Shown in pieces: positions 41,882 through 50,952 of a DNA stretch of 64,000 bases; positions within the stretch are counted from its first letter, which is position 1; every line of letters begins with the position of its first letter. Both the position numbers and the translations under genes were made by a program. The stretch spans positions 1-64,000 of the forward strand of contig JASPKZ010009945.1 in assembly GCA_030220185.1 (NCBI GenBank), read 5' to 3'. Under the pieces are notes generated by a model. It searched no databases. It saw only the letters and a program-made list of their open reading frames with translations, and was not told the origin of the DNA. The DNA is from Diploptera punctata. Taxonomy: Eukaryota; Arthropoda; Insecta; Blattodea; Blaberidae.

Positions 41882-42056
41882 ATTGTTTATTTTTTATTTT
41901 ACTCACCTCATACTTCATAACTCCTCACAAACCCAGGGTTTCGTCACATCATTTGTGACGAAACTCTGGGTTTGCGAGAGGAGTTATGAAGTATGAGGTG
42001 AGTGAAATACACAATATTAAAAAACTTCATAGTGTTATTTCCTATCTACATAACTT
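41882..42056. mobile_element. Penelope-type foldback (P1) with 12-bp target duplication
   Basis: ATCATGTTTGGT (41870-41881) and ATCATATTTGGT (42057-42068). Perfectly nested arms CTCACCTCATACTTCATAAC and complement. The centre TCACATCATTTGTGA lies inside the hammerhead stem II loop, so each arm starts with GUGAC-GAAAC. Tail CTTCATAGTGTTATTTCC on the right. Interrupts the hAT relic. Confidence 0.85.
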
Positions 42057-42224
42057 ATCATATTTGGTCCTTCTTCTGCCATTAATGAACATAAAGTACA
42101 AGAAAAGACTGGTGAGATGGCGGAGTTGTTTGGAAAATTCAATTGCCTGTGTAAAACAAAATTAACAAGACTAATGTTATGATTAAATTAAATGCTTCAT
42201 ACCTCTCCTCATATCCAGTCTTCT

Positions 42225-42271
42225 AAGTAGACCACAGTTTCAAATCCTTGGCGGATTCATCTTCAGTACCC
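42225..42271 (-). ncRNA. Hammerhead ribozyme candidate
   Basis: Minus strand: GGGUA, CUGAAGA, extra U, stem GAAUCC/GGAUUU with loop GCCAA, GAA, AC-UGUG-GU, C17 (complement of 42230), UACUU pairing with GGGUA. All stems form. Confidence 0.7.
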
Positions 42272-42810
42272 TCTTGTTGACATGTTATTTTGATCAGAAG
42301 AACTATTTCTTCTTCCCTCTGTTGGTGGACCAATAATCCTCCAGATCCAGTAAGAATCCGCATGAATTTCAAAGTTTGTAAGTTTTTTCTTTCTTGGTTT
42401 TTTGAATGTGGATTTTTTCCCAAACCGTGAGTTCTTTTTGTTTTTCTATTTGTTTAATTAGAATGGCTTTTGATTGTGACAAAATTGATATAGGAAAAAC
42501 AAAAATAAATTTGAAAACAAGGGTGAAAGAACATCTTAGAAATGTCAAAAATGGTGAAGTGGAAAGTCAGCAGTAGCTGCTCATGCTTGGTTCGAAAAAC
42601 ATCTAATTGAATCAAAAGCCAGTCTAATTAAACAAATATAAAAAAAAAAAGGACAGTTTGGGAAAAAATCCATATTCAAAAAAAACAAGAAGAGAAACTT
42701 ATGAACTTCAAAATTTCCGCGGATTCTGACTGGATTCAGAGGTTTATCGGTCCACCTACAGAGGGAAGAACAAGTAGTTCTTCTGATCGACATAACATCA
42801 GTCAACAAGA

Positions 42811-42857
42811 GGGTACTGAAGATGAATCCACCAAGGATTTGATACCACAGTCTACTT
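42811..42857 (+). ncRNA. Hammerhead-like motif, core damaged
   Basis: GGGUA, CUGAAGA, U, stem GAAUCC/GGAUUU, then GAUAC in place of GAAAC, CACAGUC, UACUU. A14 change is expected to inactivate it. Confidence 0.55.
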
Positions 42858-42984
42858 ATAAGACTGCATATGAGGAGAGGTATGAAGTATTTAATTTAAT
42901 CTTAAATTAAACATCATAATGATTTCTTTCTATAAAGGTTCAAGACTATTGTTGTCAGGCCACTGCTCAAGTACTCAATATAAA

Positions 42985-43092
42985 CATGGGCAGTCTGTAT
43001 ATTTAAGAAAAATTGTATCACCTCACCTCATAAGGTGAAGTGATACAATTTTTCTTAAATAAATGGTACCTCATAGTGTTAACTCCTAAAAG
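42985..43092. mobile_element. Minimal Penelope-type foldback (P1)
   Basis: Arms ATTTAAGAAAAATTGTATCA and complement meet at CACCTCACCTCATAAGGTG with almost no spacer. Tail ACCTCATAGTGTTAACTCC follows. No hammerhead core and no coding sequence. Confidence 0.75.
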
Positions 43093-43210
43093 TCAAATAG
43101 GCAGACATTGTCATAAACAGTGCAGCAGCGACCAATGAAAAATCTCAACATTCAAGTGTAATAATTAAGACATTTTGTCTGTACATTCTTACCTCTTATG
43201 GTTGTTTTTG

Positions 43211-43252
43211 TCGAACATATGTTTCAAGGCTGCTGAGCCCCATCGTCAGCAA
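43211..43252 (-). ncRNA. Hammerhead ribozyme candidate
   Basis: Minus strand: UUG, CUGACGA, extra U, stem GGGGCU/AGCCUU with loop CAGC, GAA, AC-AUAU-GU, U17, CGA pairing with UUG (one G-U). The mirrored copy at 44161 has a damaged core (CUUUCGA, AAAAC). Confidence 0.6.
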
Positions 43253-43289
43253 TTACAGACAATTTTCTCAAGTTGTCGGCCCTGATTCT

Positions 43290-44119
43290 TGATTTCAGCT
43301 CTCTCTGCCCCTGGTCCAATAAATTTACTAATGAGGTTCCTTTCTCTGGGAATTTCAAAATTCATAATTATTTCCTTGTTCTTCTGTATGTAGATTTTTT
43401 CCCATATGGTCAGTTCATTTTTGTTTTCTAACTGTTTTAATAATTTGGTGTTTTCATCTATTTTTTGTGTTTTTCTGACCAAAATGAGCAGCCACTGCAG
43501 ATTTTTCTACTTCCCTTTTTTTTTACATTTCTTATGTGTTCTTTAATTCTAATCCTTTCTCCGGGAATTTCAAAATTCATAATTATTTCCTTGTTCTTCT
43601 GTATGTAGATTTTTTTTTCCCATATGGTGAGTTCATTTTTGTTTTCTAACTGTTTTAATAATTCGGTGTTTTCATCTTTTTTTGTGTTTTTCTGACTAAA
43701 CATGAGCAGCCACTGCAGATTTTTCTATTGTCCTTTTTTTACTTTCTTATGTGTTCTTTAGTTCTAATGGTTAAATTTCTTTTTGTTTTCCCTATGTATA
43801 TCGTATTACAGTCTGCACATTTTATTTGATATATTCCTGATTTTTTACCATCATCAATCTTTTCATTTTTATTAGTTTTTATCAGTTTATTTAAACTATA
43901 ATCATTATTTGGTACTAAATTAATATAAAATTTTTCAAAAATCTTTTGAAATTTGTTGTGCACCCAAGGGTGATATGTGAATTTCCTGTATTTCTTATCT
44001 TTTGGATTTTCTATCTGAAGAGTGCTTTCATTCCTCAATTTTTGTTTTTTGTACTTTCCCGGAGAAAGGAACCCCATTAGTAAATTTATTGGTCCAAAGG
44101 CAGAGAGAGTAGGAATCAA
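43290..44119 (-). pseudogene. Penelope GIY-YIG endonuclease region (P1)
   Basis: The minus frame from 44119 reads KDKKYRKFTYHPWVHNKFQ, a conserved block preceding the nuclease, then KKSGIYQIKCADCNTIYIGK followed by TKRNLTIRTKEHIRK. GIY and YIG strands are present. The intervening C-x-x-C pair is the cysteine motif typical of the Penelope GIY-YIG type, and the Arg of the catalytic helix (IRTKEH) is kept. Frameshifts follow, and the C-terminal part (LLKQLENKNELTIWEK) appears twice because of an internal direct duplication. Reverse transcriptase motifs are absent. The protein region would nick target DNA in an intact element; this copy is broken. Confidence 0.75.
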
Positions 44120-44299
44120 GAATCAGGGCCGACAACTTGAGAAAATTCAGTCTGTGATCGCTTTCGATGGGGCTCAGCAGCCTTAAAACATATGTTCGAC
44201 AAAAACAACCATAAGTGGTAGGAATGTACAGAAAAAAGTCTTAATTATTAAACAAACTTCTTAATGTTACTGCCTATCGTATTTTAAAATAAATTCAAG

Positions 44300-44897
44300 T
44301 GTAACTCTCAGGCTAGCTATGTCTTCAAATAATTGTGAAAGACAGTGTCCAGAAGGATGAAGATATTAATTTACTCGAGATGTTATTGTGAATGAAGGGA
44401 GACCACATGAATTTGTTGAATGCTGTGTGAAAGTACTGTGGATATATTGTTTAAACATGGACAGTGAACAAGTGGTTTCCTCTTATGGTAATATACTCAC
44501 AAACTTGTGAACCAATGCTTCCTCCAGAAACCTTGGAAATGCAAATATATGCATATTTCGGCTCTGAATGTTAGATATTAAGTATATTATATTAGGGATA
44601 TACTGTTTTTATAAGCTCAGTACTTCCTTGTAGCATTTTTTACCATAAATGACTCATTTATATTTACAGCTGCAATAAAAAATTCAAGTTTTTAATCTGC
44701 TTTGACCAACATTTTTTACACCACTCCTCCATAAATTGATTCAACACTTTTCAGGTTTCCTATTTATGAGAAAACATTTGTAACATTTAGAGGATGGAAT
44801 TAATATATATATATCACTTCCTCCGAGGAGTGATTTTCAAAATAAACAGGATGAAAATCCTACAAATTATGTTTAAGAAGAAGAAGATATATATATA
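44300..44897. other. AT-rich stretch, nothing recognised
   Basis: Ends in a TA-repeat run that served as mariner target. 44835-44880 (AGGATGAAAATCCTACAAAT) recurs at 60239 as a LINE 3' end. Confidence 0.4.
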
Positions 44898-45188
44898 TAG
44901 GGTGTTTCTAAATTAGACCGACAAACTTTGGGAGCAGATAGTTAACCTTCATTGAAGCATATTTTAAGAAAACTATAGGATGTGATGCTTCGTTTCAGTA
45001 CAAGAGGGGTCTTAGAGGAAGGGATAGAAGGAAGTAGGTACGTGCAAATAAGTCATTCTGTGTCACATAATTCTGTGTGTTAATCAAATACTTTACAGAA
45101 AAGCAGAAATAAAATGCACTTAATTCTAAAAAAAAAAAAAACTTACTCCAGTGTTGCATTGTCAGGATGGATCCAGTTTATTGTCCCA

Positions 45189-45560
45189 TCACAACAAGGG
45201 CTGGAACACATGTCCATTGACATCCAGACAATCAGCGCACTGACTTGCCATACTTTGTTGTAGCCTTCCAAAGATGTTAGGAGTTTCCTTTATTTCAGCT
45301 GCTGCGCAGACAATGTGTGCTACAAGATCTTCTTCAGAGCCAATATCAGTTTCATACACCATTGCCTTTATGTAGCCCCACAAAAAGAAATCTAGGCAGG
45401 TCAGGTCAGGCTATCATGCTGGCCAGACAAGGGGCCCACCTCTACCTATCCAATGAGTGCCAAATGTAGCTGTCATATGACCACGGCTTCATTCCCAATG
45501 TTAGATGATGTCCCATTATGTTGAAACCACATGCTGCATCTGATGTTCAGAGCTACAAGC
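45189..45560 (-). pseudogene. Mariner-family transposase C-terminal remnant
   Basis: Minus strand, in changing frames: MWFQHNGTSSNIG, where the second catalytic Asp is replaced by Asn (QHNG for QxDG); THWIGRGGPLVWPA; then PDLTCLDFFLWGYIKAMVYE with the third Asp present; and SEEDLVAHIVCAAAEIKETP leading to the C-terminus NGHVFQPLL before the stop at 45189. The N-terminal helix-turn-helix and first Asp are missing. The pattern R-W-I-G-R-G and DFFLWGY is shared with the DD41D-type element at 48106. Non-functional. Confidence 0.75.
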
Positions 45561-45935
45561 TAAGACACATGGAACTGTACAGTACAGTATGCACAGCAGT
45601 ACTGAGAATGAGGTTCCCCCACCACCCCTTGTTCAGGCTACGGATAACAACAGATCATACCAATGGATGTAAACAAACTTGCTGTAATTGATATCGGATG
45701 CTACTGATTTCTGGAAGTAAACAAACTAAGTGATAGTAGTAATGACAACCCCTCTTGGACTGAAAGGAGTGTTATCTGTTTCCTTCAATCCCTTCCTGTA
45801 AGATCCCTCTAGCACTGAAAAGAAGCATCACAGGCCATAGACCTTAACAAAATATGCTTCAACAAAGATTATTTATATTTAATTAATGTTGGGAAGTAAA
45901 CATTATGAGGTATTTAATTTGAAGAGAAAAATTTT

Positions 45936-46008
45936 CGCCTAGACCGGGACTCGAACCCGGGACCTTGGCTTTCCGGGCCAAGTGCTCTACCAACTGAGCT
46001 ACCGAGGC
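45936..46008 (-). ncRNA. tRNA-like arm (left)
   Basis: Minus strand: GCCUCGG acceptor 5' side, D arm GCUC/GAGC, stem UUGGC/GCCAA with loop CCGGAAA (C33 instead of U33), perfect T arm CCGGG/CCCGG with loop UUCGAGU, 3' side UCUAGGC. A cloverleaf forms but the missing U33 argues against a working tRNA. Confidence 0.6.
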
Positions 46009-46230
46009 AAGTTACGATCTAGACGCAAATTTTTCTCTTATATACGTTGTAATTCCCTATCGCCAAATGCTTTTGAAACCATTGTTTCTATCTTTGCAAA
46101 TGGCGGCTTCTTAGTTAAGAAGACATTTATTGGGAATTTAACATTACTTTATAAAGCTAGTAAGGCTTCTAATGATGTTTAGGGAATTACAACGTATATA
46201 AGAGAAAAATTTGCGTCTAGATCGTAACTC

Positions 46231-46304
46231 GCCTCGGTAGCTCAGTTGGTAGAGCACTTGGCCCGGAAAGCCAAGGGTCCCAGGTTCGAGTCCCGGTCTA
46301 GGCG
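46231..46304 (+). ncRNA. tRNA-like arm (right), inverted copy
   Basis: Same cloverleaf as 45936-46008 on the opposite strand, with one extra base and a T-stem mismatch (CCAGG/CCCGG). Ends in GGCGAAAATTTTTCTCTTCA, which mirrors the left flank. Confidence 0.6.
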
Positions 46305-46444
46305 AAAATTTTTCTCTTCAAATTAAATTTATCTTTCATTGAGAAATGTTAAATCAATAATAAAAACATCATTATGAGGTATAATCATTAAAATTCATCG
46401 GAAAACATATTGTTTAAACAACTCACCTCATAGGATTCATGCTT

Positions 46445-46492
46445 CCATGATATCGCGATTTCAAACATAGTCATGTTCATCGTCAGCCATAA
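46445..46492 (-). ncRNA. Hammerhead ribozyme candidate
   Basis: Minus strand: UUAUGG, CUGACGA, extra U, stem GAACAU/AUGUUU with loop GACU, GAA, AU-CGCG-AU, A17, UCAUGG. Stem I is 6 bp including G-U pairs. Stem III has A-U and U-A in place of the A-U and C-G of other copies. Confidence 0.7.
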
Positions 46493-46925
46493 CTCCGACT
46501 GACGAAATTCTTCGGCCGTCAACTATTCTATTGTCGCCATCTTCAGTGCTGCCATCTATGGTTGAATTTATGAACTTCGAAATCAATGTAATTTCGTTAG
46601 GGATATCAAAATTCATTGATCTATTTTTGTTTTTCTGAATGTATATTTTTTCCCAAACTGTCAATTCCAAAGGTTTCTCTACTTGTTTTAAAAGTTTAGC
46701 TTCTCTTCCAATTTTATGATGTTCTAATAAACTATGTGCAGCAATTGCAGATTTTTCAATTTCAGAATTTTTAATATTTCTGAAATGTTCTTTTGTCCAA
46801 ATTTCCAAATTCCTTTTTGTTTTTCCTATATAAACATTATTGCAATCTTCACAATTTATTTGATAAATTCCAGATTTCTTACTGTCTGGAACATTGACTT
46901 TTTTATTGGTACTTTGGCACCAATA
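46461..46925 (-). pseudogene. Penelope GIY-YIG endonuclease fragment, left arm
   Basis: The minus frame reads VPDSKKSGIYQINCEDCNNV, then YIGKTKRNLEIWTKEHFRNI, SEIEKSAIAAHSLLEHHKIG, LLKQVEKPLELTVWEKIYIQ and MNFDIPNEITLISKFINST, ending VMADDEHDYV. The GIY, C-x-x-C and YIG motifs are intact. The helix position usually occupied by Arg is W (EIWTKEH) in both arms of this element, whereas other copies have R (KIRTKEH, TIRTKEH). The hammerhead overlaps the extreme C-terminal codons in this reading. A 5'-truncated domain without reverse transcriptase. Confidence 0.75.
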
Positions 46926-46959
46926 AATAAATTTAGTCTGGGTAATCTTCTAAGTACCA

Positions 46960-47250
46960 ATAAAAAAGTCAATGTTCCAGACAGTAAGAAATCTGGAATT
47001 TATCAAATAAATTGTGAAGATTGCAATAAAGTTTATATAGGAAAAACAAAAAGGAATTTGGAAATTTGGACAAAAGAACATTTCAGAAATATTAAAAATT
47101 CTGAAATTGAAAAATCTGCAATTGCTGCACATAGTTTATTAGAACATCATAAAATTGGAAGAGAAGCTAAACTTTTAAAACAAGTAGAGAAACCTTTGGA
47201 ATTGACAGTTTGGGAAAAAAATATACATTCAGAAAAACAAAAATAGATCA
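46960..47250 (+). pseudogene. Penelope GIY-YIG endonuclease fragment, right arm
   Basis: Mirror of the left-arm fragment: KKSGIYQINCEDCNKVYIGK, TKRNLEIWTKEHFRNI, LLKQVEKPLELTVWEKN, then a one-base change in an A run shifts the frame before the IPNEITL-type end. The upstream methionine frame from 46734 is simply read-through across the palindrome centre and is not a natural start. The same W in the catalytic helix is present, so the change predates the inverted duplication. Confidence 0.75.
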
Positions 47251-47375
47251 ATGAATATTGATATCCCTAACGAAATTACATTGATTTCGAAGTTCATAAA
47301 TTCAACCATAGATGGCAGCACTGAAGATGGCGGACAATAGAATAGTTGACGGCCGAAGAATTTCGTCAGTCGGAG

Positions 47376-47423
47376 TTATGGCTGACGATGAACATGACTA
47401 TGTTTGAAATCGCGATATCATGG
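47376..47423 (+). ncRNA. Hammerhead ribozyme candidate
   Basis: Mirror of 46445-46492: UUAUGG, CUGACGA, U, GAACAU/AUGUUU, GAA, AUCGCGAU, A17 at 47417, UCAUGG. Confidence 0.7.
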
Positions 47424-47566
47424 AAGCATGAATCCTATGAGGTGAGTTGTTTAAACAATATGTTCTCCGATGAATTTTAAAGATTATCTACCTGGTCCCA
47501 AACTTTGTCGGTCTAATTTAGAAACACCCTGTATATATATGTGACATGAAAAGTAAAATAAATGCC

Positions 47567-47641
47567 TGAGTCGAGATTTGAACCCGAGTTTCTAAATTCT
47601 GTACATTTAGTGCTCTAACCATCTGAGCTACTCAGGAATCC
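47567..47641 (-). ncRNA. tRNA-like sequence, full cloverleaf
   Basis: Minus strand: acceptor CCUGAGU/ACUCAGG (7 bp), D arm AGCUC/GAGC, stem UAAAU/AUUUA with loop GUACAGA (U33 present, anticodon position ACA), T arm CUCGGG... with loop UUCAAAU. Related loops occur in the 23.6-kb arms, so it belongs to the same repetitive family and is not clearly a host tRNA gene. Confidence 0.55.
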
Positions 47642-47763
47642 TAACACAAACATTTATTTTTCTTATATATATATAGTATTCTCAATTTACATGTGAAGTA
47701 GTAGGATATCATTCCAACTACCATCTACTGGCTACTATAACAAGTAACTCTATATATATACAC

Positions 47764-47799
<36 letters not shown>

Positions 47800-48105
47800 G
47801 GTGTGAATTGCTTGTGGTAAATAGAATTAAAAATGTAAAAAATTTGAGTCACTCACCACCAAAAGTACAGTACAGTACCAATAAATTTCTATACTAAATA
47901 TTTTTTTTCTGAGAAAACCATAGATCCGTTATCGGTATAGAGATTACTAGTACTGTCTGACCTCCATAGATAAATCAAACAATTGAGAAACCAAAGAAAA
48001 TATCTGGGAAATATTCTAAAAGAATGTAAATGCATGCATGAATTTACTTTAGTGCATGTTTTTTTTAATGAGTGTAATATCCTCATAGTCGAAACAAAGA
48101 TTATA
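47642..48105. other. AT-rich stretch with (AG)n
   Basis: (GA)n run at 47769-47795. Nothing else recognised. Confidence 0.4.
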
Positions 48106-49432
48106 CAGGGTGGACCGCTCGAATGGACCTAATTTCAATTGCTTGTTACTGGCAAACGGTTGAAGATAGAAACTTAAAACAACGTTCATATTACAGAAAA
48201 ACTCACCAAGTTTTGATATCCAGATCACCACATCTCTATATGAGCCCCAGCAGTCACTGTGACGATATCAAAGCGATGAACAATTTCTTGCCAAGTACGT
48301 TGGAGTATGTCTTCTGGAATGTTCTCAATAGCCTCTATGATGCGCTCACGAAGATCACGAAGGTCTTTGACTGGGGTGGTGTAAACTTTATCTTTGACAT
48401 AGCCCCAGAGAAAGAAATCCAGTGGTGTTAAATCGGGAGATCTCGGGGGCCACGCGATTGGTCCTCCCCTACCAATCCAACGGCCAGGGAAAATGTTGTC
48501 CAAAGTCGTACGAACTTCATTGGACCAGTGGGGAGGAGCACCATCTTGCTGGAAAACGATGTTAGGCTGCAGTTGTTCAATTTGTGGAAAGAAGAACTGC
48601 TCCAGCATGTCAAGATATGTGGTACCACGAACAGTTTTCTCGGCGAAGAAAAACGGTCCAATGACCTTATTATGTGACAAACTGCACCAAACATTCATCT
48701 TCGGACTATCACGAACATGCTCTTGAATAGCGTGAGGATTCTCCGATCCCCAGATCCGCACATTATGCCGGTTTACCTTGCCTGACAAATGGAAAGTGGC
48801 TTCGTCCGAGAAGAAAATCTTGGTCATGAAGTCAGGATCAGCGCCGAGACGGTCCAGCATCGTATTGGCGAATTCCACTCGTTTCGGCATGTCATTCGGC
48901 TCCAGACGTTGCACTAACTGCACTTTATATGCGTGCAGTTTGAGGCGTTTGTGGACAATCCGTTGTAATGTCGATTTTGGTATTTGAAGTTCCCGCGAAG
49001 CTCTTCTTAATGACTTCCGGGGGCTTCGCTCAAATGCGGCTTGAACATTTGCTACCATTTCATCGGATGCTCTGCGACCACCACCATGCTTCTTCAACAC
49101 AGATCCTGTAGCTAATAATGTATCACGCCACTTCTTTATGCTTCTAGCAGTTGGAGCATCACGGTTTAAACACACGCCGGAACTCCCTTTGAACTCTAAT
49201 GATTGATTTAAACTCCGCATACCACAAAACAGCTTGCGCTTTCATCTGCGGAGTCGCCATTTTCACAAACAATTAAATCTAAGAACGAGAAACGTATCTT
49301 TGTGCCATCTACCGACAGGATTCGAAACTTGGTGAGTTTTTCTGTACTATGAACGTTGTTTTAAGTTTCTATCTTCAACCGTTTGCCAGTAACAAGCAAT
49401 TGAAATTAGGTCCATTCGAGCGGTCCACCCTG
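48106..49432 (-). mobile_element. Near-intact DD41D mariner (rosa-type spacing)
   Basis: TA at 48104-48105 and 49433-49434. Ends CAGGGTGGACCGCTCGAATG at both sides. The inverted repeats exceed 100 bp with a single obvious mismatch by eye. 1327 bp. The best preserved DNA transposon in the window. Confidence 0.95.
48225..49260 (-). pseudogene. DD41D mariner transposase, one frameshift from intact
   Basis: The family start is ATG at 49258-49260 (MATPQMKAQAVLWYAEFKS). That frame stops after RVFKP because of one extra A in a TTTAAAC run near 49168. The following 331-codon frame (49220-48225) is uninterrupted. Residue numbers in that frame: helix-turn-helix region 20-100 with ARSIKKWRDTLLATGSVLKK and RELQIPKSTLQRIVHKRLK; first Asp 139 in FFSDEATFHLSG; second Asp 226 in FQQDGAPPHW; third Asp 268 in RSPDLTPLDFFLWGY. 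There are 41 residues between the second and third Asp, the spacing of rosa-type mariners. All three catalytic residues are present. The enzyme cuts and pastes its own element at TA. Internal methionines could permit a shorter protein lacking the first helix. Confidence 0.9.
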
Positions 49433-49434
49433 TA

Positions 49435-50016
49435 CATCTCACAGTATATTTTCGTAATTATGCCTTAAATTAAATGAAGAAAACCATCCTAGTTCTTTTG
49501 TATTCCAACTCAAGCACTGATTATTTACAGTATTACGATTTCTTTTGTTTATATGACAAGCAGAGAACTTTTTTATTGCCAACTTACAAAACAGGGCAAA
49601 CTGTTTGAATGCACTTTGGAAACTATCAGAATATGACTTTCAATAAAATATATCAATGTCCAAAACTTACAAACAGATACCTTCATCAATACAGAACTCA
49701 ATATGTTCGGGAGTATATTTTCCTTAACAAAACAGTTACCTTATCTGTATGACCTATCATTCCCCAAAAGATTGTTGTTGGGTCATTTTAACATCCTTTA
49801 TATTTAAAAAAATAAGTTAAATAAAATGTATTCTTTTGTTAAGTTTGACGTTTTTAAATCAGACAAAAAATAATTCTAAATTTAAATAATTTAAATTCTT
49901 CTCCAAAAATAAAAATTAATTTTAATTCTTTTCAATTTTTAAAACTTAATAATTCTACGGTGCACGTTACGAATTGGCTTAAAAAAAACTTTTTTTTTTA
50001 GAAATATGTGTATGTG
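49435..50016. other. AT-rich stretch, nothing recognised
   Basis: No coding or repeat signature seen. Confidence 0.4.
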
Positions 50017-50465
50017 TTTTCCAATGCCACTCACGGCACTTTTCATGCTTCAGGTTCTATGTTAGAGAGAGAGAATAGATGGCATTAATGTTGTCTCTAT
50101 TCAATTTATGCACCACTTTAGCAGACCACTTTACATAAATGATGTGAACAGAGAGGAGTGTAGGATGACTAGGTGTTTAAGCTTTTCTGTGTAGTGTAAG
50201 CGTATTGTATGAGGGATGAAGAAGACAGGGTAAAAACCAGTGGCAGCATATAGTCTACTTCTGTAAAAAGCATCAAAGGGCCACCAGGCTTAACATCCCC
50301 AACTAATGGATGAACTGCTGTTGACAGTATAACATGCCTTCTCAGCATATGAACTACAAATGAGTTTGGAATTTAGTTCAGGCAACTGGTGCAGAATTTA
50401 GCAATTAAAAATTTTACACCACAATGTCCTAACCCCAAGATTGATAATTTTACAATTAAAATTTC
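50017..50465. repeat. Repeat family X, copy 2
   Basis: Same blocks and order as 20800-21250 (CATGCTTCAGGTTC, GATGGCATTAATG, GGGCCACCAGGCTTAACATC). Nature unknown. Confidence 0.6.
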
Positions 50466-50555
50466 TAACTTTTGTCAGATACCAAAACTGGACTACTAAT
50501 CAAGAAATATACCATCTGTAATCTGTTTCGCGATCTGACAGAAAAATATATACAG

Positions 50556-50865
50556 CGGGGGCACGCCGTAGCGTAGTGGTTAAGGCACTGCGCTACAAGC
50601 CAGAAGGTCGAGGGTTCAAGTCCCGGTGGGGTCAGGATTTTTAAACTGACCCAAACCTTCTGGCGGCACTATGGCCCTGGGGTCGACTCAGCCTCTAACG
50701 GAAATGAGTACCAGACGCTTGTTCTGGGGTAAAGGCGGCCGTCACGCAGGGCTGACATCAAGTGCCGATTGTCTAGAAATAGTGGGAGCCTTAACCTCCC
50801 ACTACCCCAAGGGCCTCCTGAGGCCTGTAGTGGGAATGCTTTACTTTACTTTACTTTACCCCAAC
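50556..50865 (+). mobile_element. SINE family A, nearly full length
   Basis: GGGGGCACGCCGTAGCGTAG head, B box GGTTCAAGTCCCGG, body with GGGGTCGACTCAGCCTCTAA, 3' end (TTTAC)n at 50845-50862. No clear target duplication. Confidence 0.85.
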
Positions 50866-50952
50866 TAATATCTGTTAAAAAATCTTAAATCCCATAAAAA
50901 AATAATAAACAATGATTTAAGATAAAGATGCGATTTTTCACTACTTCTAATC

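Larger units (their letters stand above)
42180..42945. mobile_element. Penelope-type foldback (P1) with GIY-YIG remnants
   Basis: Left arm 42180-42450, right arm about 42480-42905. On the plus strand IDIGKTKINLKTRVKEHLRN and VKNGEVE are the GIY-YIG core after the first strand (IGKTK for YIGKTK), and WEKIHIQKKQEE-like text follows; the left arm repeats the C-terminal part. Hammerhead motifs at 42225 and 42816. Tail CATCATAATGATTTCTTTC at the right. Confidence 0.75.
43165..44290. mobile_element. Penelope-type foldback (P1) with long left arm
   Basis: Left arm from 43165 (TACATTCTTACCTCTTATGG) contains the hammerhead, the GIY-YIG coding region and part of the preceding region on the minus strand. 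Right arm 44060-44235 repeats only the 3' end (GAGAAAGGAACCCCATTAGT mirrored at 43330). Tail CTTCTTAATGTTACTGCC at the right. A direct duplication inside the left arm repeats 43340-43480 at 43560-43705. Confidence 0.75.
45873..47478. mobile_element. Composite palindromic insertion with 9-bp target duplication
   Basis: AAAGATTAT at 45864-45872 and 47479-47487 inside a mariner. It contains a palindrome with tRNA-like arms (about 45890-46340) and a GIY-YIG palindrome (46388-47478). Each is preceded on its left by the inverted tail CATTATGAGG (45901 and 46371). Confidence 0.85.
46388..47478. mobile_element. Penelope-type foldback (P1) with GIY-YIG in both arms
   Basis: Arms of about 520 bp: outer ends TTAAAATTCATCGG and complement, CACCTCATAGG/CCTATGAGGTG, hammerheads on both sides, GIY-YIG coding on both sides. 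Spacer of about 40 bp near 46910-46955. No own tail on the right; inverted tail at left. Confidence 0.85.
44898..47531 (-). mobile_element. Mariner-family relic hosting a composite insertion
   Basis: Inverted ends GGGTGTTTCTAAATTAGACC at both sides, next to TA repeats. Own sequence is 44898-45863 and 47488-47531; the rest is a later insertion flanked by AAAGATTAT. Only the C-terminal part of the transposase remains. Confidence 0.85.

Noticed and set aside
42985..43092. Rho-independent-like terminator
   Set aside because: The hairpin belongs to the Penelope foldback family with its tail; the genome is eukaryotic, so bacterial terminators are not expected.
46734..47246. 170-aa frame as a single protein starting at 46734
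   Set aside because: The first half is the antisense of the left arm; the frame only exists because the palindrome centre is open. Only the part after 46960 is meaningful.
47567..47641. Functional tRNA gene
   Set aside because: The cloverleaf is good, but the anticodon loop is shared with clearly repetitive palindrome arms at 23.6 kb, so a repeat origin is more likely.
49160..49175. TTTAAAC heptamer at the transposase frame break, suggesting programmed -1 frameshifting
   Set aside because: In the upstream frame the codons are TTT AAA, not the TTA AAC needed for a -1 slip, and the shift required is +1. A single extra A is the simpler explanation.
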